A DNA stretch of 21,349 bases from an uncultured Collinsella sp. (GTDB taxonomy: Bacteria > Actinomycetota > Coriobacteriia > Coriobacteriales > Coriobacteriaceae). Positions 7,460 to 14,326 of the stretch are shown here, in pieces. The position numbers and the translations under genes were made by a program. Under the pieces are notes generated by a model. That model saw only the letters and a program-made list of their open reading frames with translations, did no database searches and was not told where the DNA came from. The DNA is taken from the NCBI GenBank assembly GCA_902496005.1, contig CABUZI010000018.1:1-21349 (forward strand), in the 5' to 3' direction. Within the stretch, counting starts at the first letter, position 1, and the number at the start of each line of letters is the position of its first letter.

Positions 7460-8836
7460 CTACTCCTCCACGGCCTGCGTGCCGGCGGCACGGGCCAAAT
7501 CATCGATTGCAAGGGGGTCGGCGCTCAGGGCGCGGTGACGCCCGTCAAGCGCGGGCTCACCGGCCTGCTCCACGGCCAGCGACTCGCCGATACGCATATA
7601 CCACGCGGCGCGACGACCCCAGACCAGCGCCTCGAGCAGGCTGTTAGAAGCTAGGCGGTTCTTGCCGTGAACGCCGTTGCAGGCCGTCTCGCCCGCGGCG
7701 TAGAGCTCGGGCATCGAGGTGCGACCGTCCTTGTCGACCCACACGCCGCCCATAAAGTAGTGCTGCGTGGGCGTAACGGGAATGGGCTCGTCCAAAATAT
7801 CGCGGCCGTCCTCCAGGCAGCGCGCGCGGATATTGGTAAAGTGCCCGGTCACCACATCGCGCTCGACGGGGGCAAAGCTCAGCCACTCGTGCTCGGTGCC
7901 GTCCTGCTTCATCTGCTCGCGGATGGCGGCGGCGACAACGTCGCGCGGCTGCAACTCGTCGGTAAAACGCTCGCCGGCGGCATTGAGCAAAATCGCGCCC
8001 TCGCCGCGGCAGCTCTCGCTAATCAGGAACGTGCGACCCGGCTGCGGCGAGAACAGGCCCGTGGGGTGGATCTGCACGTAGTCCAGGTGCTCCATCGTGA
8101 TGCCGTGCTCCTGAGCAATGTAGCAAGCGTCACCGGTGAGCTGCGGGTAGTTAGTCGAGTGGTCGTACACGCCACCGATACCGCCCGTTGCCCACAGCGT
8201 ATGGCGGGCATGGATCTTAAACGGCTTACCGGCATGCACGTCCTCAGCGGCATTTGCCAGCTCGTCGGCGGGGCGAGCTGAATCGTTCTCGTCCACGGCG
8301 ACGGCGACGACGCCGGTACACACCGTGGCGCCATCGCGCTCGGCGGTCAGGATGTCGGTCATGGCAACGTGTTCGAGAATCTGCACGTTGTCCAGCTTAC
8401 GGACAGCCTGGAGCAGCTTGGTCGTAATCTCCTTGCCCGTAATATCGGCATGGAAGGCAATGCGCGGGCGGCTGTGCGCGCCCTCGCGGGTAAAGTCGAG
8501 GCTGCCGTCGGCCTTGCGCTCAAAATCCACGCCCATGGCCAGCAGGTCGTTGATGACCGAGCGGCTCGAGCGAATCATGATGTCAACGCTCTCGCGGCGG
8601 TTCTCGTAGTGGCCGGCATGCATGGTGTCCTCAAAGAAGGCATCGTAGTCAGAGCCCTCGGGCAGTACGCAGATGCCGCCCTGCGCGAGCATCGAATCGC
8701 ACTCGTCGATGGCACCCTTGGAGAGCATGATTACGCGCGTGCTCGTCGGCAGATTGAGAGCCGCATACAGGCCCGCCACGCCGCAACCGGCAATGACGAC
8801 GTCACACTCCATATCGGGGTATTGTTTGGTTTCCAC
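7460..8836 (-). CDS. nadB: L-aspartate oxidase (NadB), short C-terminus
   Basis: This 458-aa FAD enzyme oxidises L-aspartate to iminoaspartate for NadA. The Rossmann motif GCGVAG is at 17-22. Further landmarks are HTLWATGGIGG, HPTGLF, PRDVVAAAIREQM (the conserved Arg of the active site region) and GVHGKNRLASNSLLEALVWG. It ends about 70-80 residues earlier than the roughly 530-540 aa of E. coli or B. subtilis NadB, so the C-terminal helical domain is mostly missing; this does not look like a frameshift because the end is clean. I chose GTG at 8834-8836, which has AGAGGA five bases upstream; the next ATG (Met9) has none. In anaerobes fumarate can replace oxygen as electron acceptor. Confidence 0.94.
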   Translation of the reverse strand: METKQYPDMECDVVIAGCGVAGLYAALNLPTSTRVIMLSKGAIDECDSMLAQGGICVLPEGSDYDAFFEDTMHAGHYENRRESVDIMIRSSRSVINDLLAMGVDFERKADGSLDFTREGAHSRPRIAFHADITGKEITTKLLQAVRKLDNVQILEHVAMTDILTAERDGATVCTGVVAVAVDENDSARPADELANAAEDVHAGKPFKIHARHTLWATGGIGGVYDHSTNYPQLTGDACYIAQEHGITMEHLDYVQIHPTGLFSPQPGRTFLISESCRGEGAILLNAAGERFTDELQPRDVVAAAIREQMKQDGTEHEWLSFAPVERDVVTGHFTNIRARCLEDGRDILDEPIPVTPTQHYFMGGVWVDKDGRTSMPELYAAGETACNGVHGKNRLASNSLLEALVWGRRAAWYMRIGESLAVEQAGEPALDGRHRALSADPLAIDDLARAAGTQAVEE

Positions 8837-8855
8837 AGGAATCCTCTCCCTTGTA

Positions 8856-8888
8856 ATGTGGCATAAGGGACCGCCCCTCATGTCACAT
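8856..8888 (-). other. Hairpin between nadA and nadB
   Basis: ATGTGGCAT (8856-8864) pairs with ATGTCACAT (8880-8888), with an inner GGG/CCC. The non-matching pair is a G-T on the plus strand. It fills most of the 56-base gap between nadA and nadB and may affect mRNA stability or nadB translation. Confidence 0.4.
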
Positions 8889-8892
8889 CGTT

Positions 8893-9918
8893 CTAGCGCG
8901 CCGCGTACTCGAGCATGCGGTCGAGCGTGAGCTTGGCCTGATCGGCTGCCTCGTCCGACACGCCAATCTGCACCTCGCCCTCGCCCGTCTCCAGGCAGTG
9001 CACGAGCTTTTCGAGCGTGATGAGATCCATGTTGACGCAGGTGGGCTGCACCGCAGGGAAGTAGAACTTCTTGCCGGTGCCCTGGCAGCGGCGCTCGAGC
9101 TCGTAGAGCACGCCGCGGACCGTCACGATGATGAACTCGCTGGCGTCCGACTCCTCGGCATACTTGATGATGCCGGCAGTGGAGCCGATGTAGTCGGTCT
9201 CGGCCAGGACGTCGGCCTTGCACTCGGGGTGCGCCAGTACGAGCGCATCGGGATGTGCCTCCTGCGCGTCAACGATCTGCTCGACGGTGATGATGTGATG
9301 ACGCGGGCAGTAGCCGTTGTTGAGGATGACGTGCTTTTGGGGCACCTGCTCGGCCACAAAGCGGCCCAGGTTCTGGTCGGGAATGAACAAGATGTGCTGC
9401 TGCGGCAGCTCGGAGACGATCTTGACGGCGTTAGAGCTGGTAACGCACACATCACTCCAGCTCTTGATCTCGACCGTCGAGTTAACGTAGCACACCACGG
9501 CCAGGTCGTCGCCATACTCGGCGCGCGCCGCGTCGACCGTCTCGCGCTTGACCATGTGCGCCATGGGACAGTCCGCGCCCGGCTCGGGCAGCAGCACGGT
9601 CTTGGTGGGATTGAGCAGCTTGGCGCTCTCGCCCATAAACTCCACGCCGCACAGCACGATAGTCTGCTGCGGCAGACTCTTGGCGAGCTTTGCCAGGTAG
9701 AAGCTGTCGCCGACGTAATCGGCAACGGCTTGGACCTCGGGCGCCACATAATAGTGCGCCAGGATCACTGCGTCACGTTGGGTTTTTAGCTGATGAATGG
9801 CCTCGACGAGCTCTGCGGGTACCAGCGCCGCGCGCTCCGTTGCCGTCGTTGCCGATGCCAGGCCGGCCGCGATATCGCGTGCAAGCTCCGATGCATCCAT
9901 GTTCGCGCTCTGTGCCAT
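8893..9918 (-). CDS. nadA: Quinolinate synthase (NadA)
   Basis: This 341-aa [4Fe-4S] enzyme condenses iminoaspartate with dihydroxyacetone phosphate to quinolinate. Landmarks are AHYYVAPEVQAVADYVGDS near residue 54, LCGVEFMGESAKLLNP (Cys90), YVNSTVEIKSWSDVCVTSSNA, HPEC (Cys233), DYIGSTAGI and PTCVNMDLITLEKL (Cys294). Three of these Cys should bind the cluster; I did not align them to a structure. The ATG at 9918 has GAGAGGGG five bases upstream; a TTG one codon before is too close to that site. It is the first gene of the NAD operon, behind a promoter embedded in the probable NiaR operator. Confidence 0.96.
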   Translation of the reverse strand: MAQSANMDASELARDIAAGLASATTATERAALVPAELVEAIHQLKTQRDAVILAHYYVAPEVQAVADYVGDSFYLAKLAKSLPQQTIVLCGVEFMGESAKLLNPTKTVLLPEPGADCPMAHMVKRETVDAARAEYGDDLAVVCYVNSTVEIKSWSDVCVTSSNAVKIVSELPQQHILFIPDQNLGRFVAEQVPQKHVILNNGYCPRHHIITVEQIVDAQEAHPDALVLAHPECKADVLAETDYIGSTAGIIKYAEESDASEFIIVTVRGVLYELERRCQGTGKKFYFPAVQPTCVNMDLITLEKLVHCLETGEGEVQIGVSDEAADQAKLTLDRMLEYAAR

Positions 9919-9953
9919 CAAGGCCCCTCTCTTTTGGCGAATCTTGGGGCTTT

Positions 9954-9982
9954 AGTATGACACCTGGCTTTACAGCTGACAA
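9954..9982 (-). promoter_or_regulatory. nadA promoter
   Basis: On the minus strand TTGTCA (9977-9982) and CATACT (9954-9959) are 17 bases apart, about 36 bases upstream of the nadA start. Both boxes agree well with sigma-70. The -35 box and the spacer lie inside the palindrome at 9960-10003, the ideal place for repression. Confidence 0.7.
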
Positions 9983-10003
9983 GACAGCTGTAAAGCCAGG
10001 TGT
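9960..10003. promoter_or_regulatory. Probable NiaR operator (perfect 19+19 palindrome)
   Basis: ACACCTGGCTTTACAGCTG (9960-9978) and its exact reverse complement (9985-10003) are separated by six bases. It covers the -35 box and spacer of the nadA promoter. On the minus strand the centre reads TGTCTTGTCA, which resembles what I remember of the NiaR site centre. Because niaR is in the controlled operon, autoregulation is the simplest reading. The length is generous for one dimer, so two dimers may bind, or an mRNA hairpin may also matter if transcription starts upstream. Confidence 0.75.
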
Positions 10004-10210
10004 AAAGTTGGAATAAAGATTCAATCTTGGGGCGGGTCCATTTTCGAACTGGCAAGCTGAGGATAGTCGAGCCTTCGATAGCGCAGGAGGCATCTTTCGC
10101 CACCGCAATACCGCTCGGCGCGAGTTGCGCACCGTGGGGCGCAAACGGGGTGTTCCTCCGCGGGCGGCGCGCACCCAATGTGGCAAAATCGAACTACTAG
10201 GGGGGCCCGA

Positions 10211-10933
10211 ATGCTCAAGATTATCGCCTGCGACGACGACGTCGCTTTTCTAGATAGACTGCACCGGATGATCGACCGCTGGTCGACCGAGACGGGTACG
10301 GCAGTCGACGTTGCGCTTGTCACGCGCGGCGAGGACTTGCTGGCCCGCCATGCTGCATCGCGTGCCGACATCATTCTGCTCGACATGATCATGCCGCTCG
10401 TCAACGGCATGGACACCGCGCGGGAGCTGCGCCAATCCGACACCGCCGTGCGACTGGTGTTCCTCACCTCATCGCCCGAGTTCGCGCTGGAGTCCTACGA
10501 GGTCCGCGCCTTCGACTACCTGCTCAAGCCCGTAGCGTACGAACGCCTGGCGCAACTGCTCGACGAGCTTTCGAGCATGCGACCCGCCGCGACCGATGAG
10601 CTCGTGACCAAAACGTCCTTTGGCTACCATGCCCTGCGCCTGTCCGATATCGAATACGCCGAGGCCCGCAACAAGCACGTGGTATTCCACCTGCGTGACG
10701 GGCGCGATATCGAGGCGCTCGAGCCGTTCCGCAACATCGAGGACCAGCTAGCCAAAAACGCGAGCTTCTTCAAATGCCACCGCAGCTACCAGGTCAACCT
10801 GCGCAATATCGACCACTTCAACCGCACGGATATCGTCATGCGCTCGGGCGCTTGCATCCCGCTGGCGCGCAGCTGCAAGCAGGGTTTCCAGGATGCCTAC
10901 TTTGCGGCACGGTTCGAGGGCGGGAGGCGCTGA
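10211..10933 (+). CDS. LytTR-family response regulator
   Basis: This 240-aa protein has an N-terminal receiver domain: acidic pocket D8-D10, phosphate acceptor D58 in ILLDMIMP, T86 and K106 in YLLKP. A C-terminal LytTR DNA-binding domain follows (about 135-235, with KHVVFHLRDG, FFKCHRSYQVNL and the basic RSCKQGF). It is of the AgrA/LytR class that controls peptide signalling, competence, bacteriocins or cell-wall functions. The ATG at 10211 has AGGGGGG upstream; the residues before it are not receiver-like. Its TGA overlaps the ATG of the kinase gene by one base, so the pair is translationally coupled. The target genes are unknown. It is divergent from nadA across about 290 bases. Confidence 0.92.
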   Translation: MLKIIACDDDVAFLDRLHRMIDRWSTETGTAVDVALVTRGEDLLARHAASRADIILLDMIMPLVNGMDTARELRQSDTAVRLVFLTSSPEFALESYEVRAFDYLLKPVAYERLAQLLDELSSMRPAATDELVTKTSFGYHALRLSDIEYAEARNKHVVFHLRDGRDIEALEPFRNIEDQLAKNASFFKCHRSYQVNLRNIDHFNRTDIVMRSGACIPLARSCKQGFQDAYFAARFEGGRR

Positions 10934-12210
10934 TGCTCCCTGCGGTCGAGATGTTACTTTGGGCAATCCACCACGCAACGACCCTGCTTTTTGGCGTTTT
11001 TGCCTCGGCGGCGCTCTGCGGTATCGAGATCAACCGGCGTCATGCGCTTGAGCTGGTGATGGTCGGCGCCGTAACCGGATGCGCATTCAGCCTCGCCAAT
11101 GCCGTCGGCGGCGAGCTTTTCGCCCGCCAGGCATATCCACTCGTCGTGCATTTGCCGCTCGTCATCTATCTGTGCGCGCGCTATTGCCTGAGCCCGCTGC
11201 TCGTTATGCTGGGCGTTACCAGTGCCTACCTGAGCTGCCAGTTCAGCAACTGGATGGGCATCGCCGCGCTCGCCGCCACCGACTCGCAAATCGCGTACTA
11301 CGTGGCACGCATTATCACCACGGCCGTCGTCTTTGCGATCCTGCTGCATTGGGCCAGCGACATCGGTCCGCGCCTGGCGGTCAAAACCCCCACCGAGCTC
11401 GAAATTCTGCTCATCCTGCCGCTCGTCTACTACATCTTTGACTACGCCACCAACGTCTACACCACGCTCTTCCACTCGGGCTCCGTGGTGACGGTTGAGT
11501 TTTTGGCGTTTGCGCTTTGCGCGTTCTACCTTATGTTTCTTGCTGTGTATCTACGTGAATACGAGGCAAAGGAAACCGCCGAGCGCGAGCGCTGGATGCT
11601 CGCGACCCGCGATAGCGCAGCCATCAAAGAGCTCGAGGCTTGGCGCCAATCTGGACGCGAGCTTTCGGTCCTCCGCCATGACATGCGGCACTTCCTGCGC
11701 GGCCTTGCGGCTTTGATCGAGGAGGGCCACATCGACGAGGCGCTCGAGCGCATCGATGAGCTCTGTGAGACGAGCGACCGCACCGCCGTGCGCCGCTACT
11801 GCGCCAACGACACGGTCAATATCGTGCTTTCGTCATTTAACTCCGATATCAACCGAAACGGCATCGCCGCCGATTTGCGTGCCGCCGTGCCCGAGAGCGT
11901 CCATGTAGCCGACGTCGATCTGTTTAGCGTGCTCTCGAACGCCCTGGACAACGCCATCGTCGCCGCAAGCGCCGCTCCCCAGGGCAAGCGATTTGTCGAT
12001 CTGGACCTGCGTTGCGAGGACGGTCAACTGCTCCTTTTGGTCTCCAACACGTTTGGACGCCCGCCGCGCATGGTCGACGGCATGCCCGTAGCCGGGCACA
12101 CCGGACACGGCTTTGGAACCAAGAGCATTAAGCTTGCCGTCGAACGCATGAACGGCAACTGCCAGTTCCGCATCAACGGCGACCGATTTGAGCTGCGCGC
12201 CGTGATGTAA
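10933..12210 (+). CDS. AgrC-like sensor histidine kinase (HPK10/GHKL)
   Basis: This 425-aa membrane kinase partners the preceding regulator. Roughly six hydrophobic segments occupy residues 1-205, followed by a linker helix rich in Glu and Arg. The H-box LRHDMRHFL has the probable phosphorylated His at 249, the N-box is LSNALDNAI (N336, N340), and the G-box GHGFGTKSI begins near 391. The classical DxGxG motif is not evident, as in the AgrC/HPK10 group. Such kinases sense peptides, but no agrB, agrD or short peptide gene is adjacent, so the signal is unknown. GGGAGG precedes the overlapping ATG. No clear terminator is seen in the 60 bases before the convergent gene. Confidence 0.9.
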   Translation: MLPAVEMLLWAIHHATTLLFGVFASAALCGIEINRRHALELVMVGAVTGCAFSLANAVGGELFARQAYPLVVHLPLVIYLCARYCLSPLLVMLGVTSAYLSCQFSNWMGIAALAATDSQIAYYVARIITTAVVFAILLHWASDIGPRLAVKTPTELEILLILPLVYYIFDYATNVYTTLFHSGSVVTVEFLAFALCAFYLMFLAVYLREYEAKETAERERWMLATRDSAAIKELEAWRQSGRELSVLRHDMRHFLRGLAALIEEGHIDEALERIDELCETSDRTAVRRYCANDTVNIVLSSFNSDINRNGIAADLRAAVPESVHVADVDLFSVLSNALDNAIVAASAAPQGKRFVDLDLRCEDGQLLLLVSNTFGRPPRMVDGMPVAGHTGHGFGTKSIKLAVERMNGNCQFRINGDRFELRAVM

Positions 12211-12270
12211 GGGCGCGGCAAGCCGGCGCTGCGCTCGACCCGTCAGGGCCGCCTTACCAGCGCCAGTCCG

Positions 12271-12846
12271 CTACAGCGGAGCGGCTGCCGGGGTCAGCTG
12301 CTTGATGTATGCCCACATGCGCTGCTTGGCGGCCTTGTCGGTGAGTGCCGCCTCAAAGCCGTCGAGCGCGAGCACGCGGCGGCCCTGCACATGGGCGACC
12401 AGGCCGGGCTTGAGCATAGCGGTATCGAAGTCGTCGATTGCCACAAGCATGTCGGCATAGGTCTCGCGCATGGTATCGGCCGCGCGATCGTCCAGCAGCA
12501 GGACTGCCTCGGGGTCCAAAGCCTCGAGCGCCTCGCGGAACAGCTCGCACGGCAGAGTCTCGCCCACCGCGACCGCTCCGTCACCCACGCCGGCGACGCT
12601 TGCCAGCACGCAAAAATCCTCGGGCGCGTAGCCGATGGCCCCAAGCGCCTTGCGCAACGCCGCGCCATCCGGGCCGGCGGCAAGCTCGCCACCCGAACGC
12701 TCGGCCTCGTCCAAATCGCCTTTGACCAGCACGATCGGCGAGCACGCGTTGCCCGCGATACGCACGCCACGGCCCGCAAGCGATGCGAGCTCTTGCTCGG
12801 CCGCCTGGGCGATGGCTTCTTTTTTCTGGCTTTGTGACATGGACAT
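12271..12846 (-). CDS. Hypothetical protein with uracil-DNA-glycosylase-like motifs
   Basis: This 191-aa soluble protein is not clearly recognised. After a helical Gln/Glu-rich start it has VLVKGDLDEAERSGGELAAG, then GPDGAALRKALGAIGYAPEDF (58-78). This order resembles the QGRPFVG and G..LL...L...GL.REDVYI blocks of family 4/5 uracil-DNA glycosylases. LDPEAVLLLDDRAADTMRE (110-127) resembles their RP..I..LG..A. strand. The catalytic residues and the four cluster Cys of those enzymes are not present, so it may be an inactive relative. ATG 12846 has GGAG before it; a longer version to 12876 has no such site. It diverges from trxA across about 136 bases. Confidence 0.75.
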   Translation of the reverse strand: MSMSQSQKKEAIAQAAEQELASLAGRGVRIAGNACSPIVLVKGDLDEAERSGGELAAGPDGAALRKALGAIGYAPEDFCVLASVAGVGDGAVAVGETLPCELFREALEALDPEAVLLLDDRAADTMRETYADMLVAIDDFDTAMLKPGLVAHVQGRRVLALDGFEAALTDKAAKQRMWAYIKQLTPAAAPL

Positions 12847-12874
12847 GCGCTCTCCAATCGTTTGCGTGCCCACC

Positions 12875-12928
12875 ATTATATAAAAGAGCTGCCCGCGAGT
12901 GGTTGCTTTGCGGGCGGCTGGGTATAAG
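12875..12928. promoter_or_regulatory. Divergent promoter region with a central hairpin
   Basis: A perfect TATAAT on the minus strand (12875-12880) faces the UDG-like gene, and a plus-strand TATAAG (12923-12928) faces trxA. Between them AGCTGCCCGC (12887-12896) pairs with GCGGGCGGCT (12910-12919), with one G-U. The -35 boxes are weak in both directions. The palindrome between back-to-back -10 boxes could be a shared operator. Confidence 0.4.
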
Positions 12929-12982
12929 CACGGTCGTACTGAGTTTTACGCGGCCGAGCCGCGTCGCATTATGGAGGTCACC

Positions 12983-13303
12983 ATGGCTGACATTAATCAG
13001 ATTACCCCCGAGAACTTCGATTCCATCGTTAACGACAGCCTGCCCGTGCTGGTCGATTTTTGGGCACCGTGGTGCGGGCCCTGTCGATCCCTCTCGCCCA
13101 TCGTTGACGAGGTTGCCGATGAGCTGGCGGGCAAGCTCGCCGTTGCCAAGTGCAACGTCGACGACAACCAGGACCTGGCCATGAAGTATGGCGTCATGAG
13201 CATCCCCACGCTGATTGTGTTTAAGAACGGCGAGGAGATTGACCGCTCGGTTGGCGCTCTGCCCAAGGCGAGACTGCAGGCGCTGCTGGAGAAGCATCTG
13301 TAA
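12983..13303 (+). CDS. trxA: Thioredoxin
   Basis: This 106-aa protein is a normal-length thioredoxin that reduces protein disulfides in the cytoplasm. The active site WCGPC lies near residues 29-33 in VDFWAPWCGPC. The buried Asp-equivalent region LVDFW and the cis-proline SIPTLIVFKNGE are present. The ATG at 12983 has GGAGGT five bases upstream; upstream in-frame residues are not thioredoxin-like. No thioredoxin reductase is adjacent. It lies ahead of the nickel/hydrogenase block but is separated from it by 231 non-coding bases with two hairpins. Confidence 0.96.
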   Translation: MADINQITPENFDSIVNDSLPVLVDFWAPWCGPCRSLSPIVDEVADELAGKLAVAKCNVDDNQDLAMKYGVMSIPTLIVFKNGEEIDRSVGALPKARLQALLEKHL

Positions 13304-13340
13304 TACGCTTGTTACATGTTACCGTCTGCCTGCCGTCCAT

Positions 13341-13359
13341 GAGCGGTTTTGCACCGCTC
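13341..13359 (+). other. Small hairpin after trxA
   Basis: GAGCGGT (13341-13347) pairs with ACCGCTC (13353-13359) around TTTGC, 37 bases past the trxA stop. There is no T run, so it may be a stabilising 3' hairpin or a weak terminator. Confidence 0.4.
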
Positions 13360-13394
13360 GCCGGACCGCCGGGTGCGGCGCGGGCGACCACGGA

Positions 13395-13459
13395 TAGTAT
13401 GGTAGTTACAAACAGCCCCCAGTGAACGGGTGCGGGTCGCACAGACTCGTACCCGTTTT
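13395..13459 (+). ncRNA. Candidate short leader or small RNA ending in a terminator
   Basis: A -10-like TAGTAT (13395-13400) in the context GGATAGTATGG, identical to that of the lipoprotein promoter at 21107-21112, is followed within 26 bases by a terminator. ACGGGTGCGGGTC (13426-13438) pairs with GACTCGTACCCGT (13444-13456), 13 bp if two G-U pairs are counted, then TTT. A transcript from about 13407 would be some 50 bases long, and the nikR-hyp genes begin 75 bases later. It could be an attenuator for that block, a small RNA, or simply the trxA terminator. The -35 box is not convincing. Confidence 0.4.
13426..13459 (+). terminator. Rho-independent terminator between trxA and the nikR block
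   Basis: This is a 13-bp stem (13426-13438 with 13444-13456) with a GCACA loop and a short T run on the plus strand. The two non-Watson-Crick pairs are G-U in plus-strand RNA. It ends trxA transcripts and separates them from the nickel block. Confidence 0.7.
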
Positions 13460-13534
13460 CTTATGCAGCTGCGCGCAGAGCGGGCGTAGTAAAATCTGAA
13501 CCACTGAACTGCCCCATACAAAAGGAGATTTCCC

Positions 13535-13783
13535 ATGCATGACGTCGGAATGAACATGAGCCAGCTTGCCATGAGCGTCAAGCAGGTCGACGATACCATC
13601 GAGCTCGCTCACGAGTGGAGCCATCAGCTGCTGCATGCGACCGAGAATTTTGACATGGAGCGCATCGGCGCCAAGCTCGAGGCCGCCATGGCCGCGCTGC
13701 ACGAGGCCCACGACGCACTCGAGGGCTACGAAGAGGCCATCGAGGCCGACCACAACTCCGTCGGCTCCGTGAAGCTGGTGTAA
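13535..13783 (+). CDS. 82-aa protein coupled to nikR, Met-His-Asp start
   Basis: I do not recognise this family. The protein is mostly helical and acidic, with no Cys and with His at 2, 26, 30 and 34 and later. It starts MHDVGMNMSQLAM, rich in Met. The Met-His-Glu/Asp start followed by a helix is the nickel-binding N-terminus of the HypA chaperones, but the HypA zinc domain is absent. AAGGAG precedes the ATG. One base separates its stop from the GTG of nikR, so the two are surely co-translated. By context it may be a nickel-handling or regulatory partner in hydrogenase maturation; that is inference. The codon use and length look real. Confidence 0.8.
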   Translation: MHDVGMNMSQLAMSVKQVDDTIELAHEWSHQLLHATENFDMERIGAKLEAAMAALHEAHDALEGYEEAIEADHNSVGSVKLV

Positions 13784-13784
13784 A

Positions 13785-14297
13785 GTGGCCGAACACGAGC
13801 ACGGCTGCGGGTACGAGCACGAGCATCCGCACGGGGCGGACGGTGACGCGGGCTGCCACTGTAGTGGCTCCGGCTCCGAGCTGGTCCGTTTTTCGGTTAC
13901 CGCACCCGACGACCTGCTGCGCCGTTTTGACGAGCAGATCGCGCGCCGCGGCGACGTGGCCAACCGCTCCGAGGCCGTGCGCGACCTGATTCGCGCCTCG
14001 ATCGCCAAGGAGCAGATGCGCACGCCCGATGAGCATGTTATCGGGTCGCTCACCATGATTTACGACCACCATACCGGCGACCTGACGCGCCGTCTGGACG
14101 AAGTGCAGCACGACTACACCGACGAGATCGTATCGACGATGCACGTGCATCTGGATCACCACAACTGCCTGGAGATTCTGGCGCTCAAGGGCCGTGGCGA
14201 GCGCGTCTACGAACTAGCCGACCGCCTGCTGGGCCTGCGCGGCGTTAAGCACGGCGAGCTCACCTGCGCCGCCACCAAGCAGAGCCTGGGGCTGTAA
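13785..14297 (+). CDS. nikR: NikR, nickel-responsive repressor with a His/Cys-rich tail
   Basis: This 170-aa protein joins a ribbon-helix-helix DNA-binding domain (about 33-76, VRFSVTAPDDLLRRFDE) to an ACT-like nickel-sensing domain. The four high-affinity nickel ligands of E. coli NikR (H76, H87, H89, C95) correspond to H109, H120, H122 and C128 here, with identical spacings of 11, 2 and 6. Residues 1-30 are an extra tail with six His (4, 6, 12, 14, 16, 25) and three Cys (8, 24, 26). The GTG at 13785 lies one base after the preceding gene and has only a weak ribosome site, suggesting coupling. NikR usually represses nickel uptake; here it leads the hyp genes. Confidence 0.93.
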   Translation: MAEHEHGCGYEHEHPHGADGDAGCHCSGSGSELVRFSVTAPDDLLRRFDEQIARRGDVANRSEAVRDLIRASIAKEQMRTPDEHVIGSLTMIYDHHTGDLTRRLDEVQHDYTDEIVSTMHVHLDHHNCLEILALKGRGERVYELADRLLGLRGVKHGELTCAATKQSLGL

Positions 14298-14326
14298 CAG
14301 CACACATTTCAACGAAGGAGGGTCGC

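Noticed and set aside
8837..9223. N-terminal extension of nadB
   Set aside because: This in-frame stretch overlaps nadA in another frame, is Arg/His-rich and lacks NadB similarity; the GTG at 8836 has a good ribosome site.
9954..10210. Riboswitch for NAD or another cofactor ahead of nadA
   Set aside because: The probable transcription start leaves a leader of only about 30 bases; the palindrome explains regulation better as an operator.
10774..10932. N-terminal extension of the sensor kinase
   Set aside because: It lies inside the LytTR coding region; the overlapping ATG at 10933 has GGGAGG.
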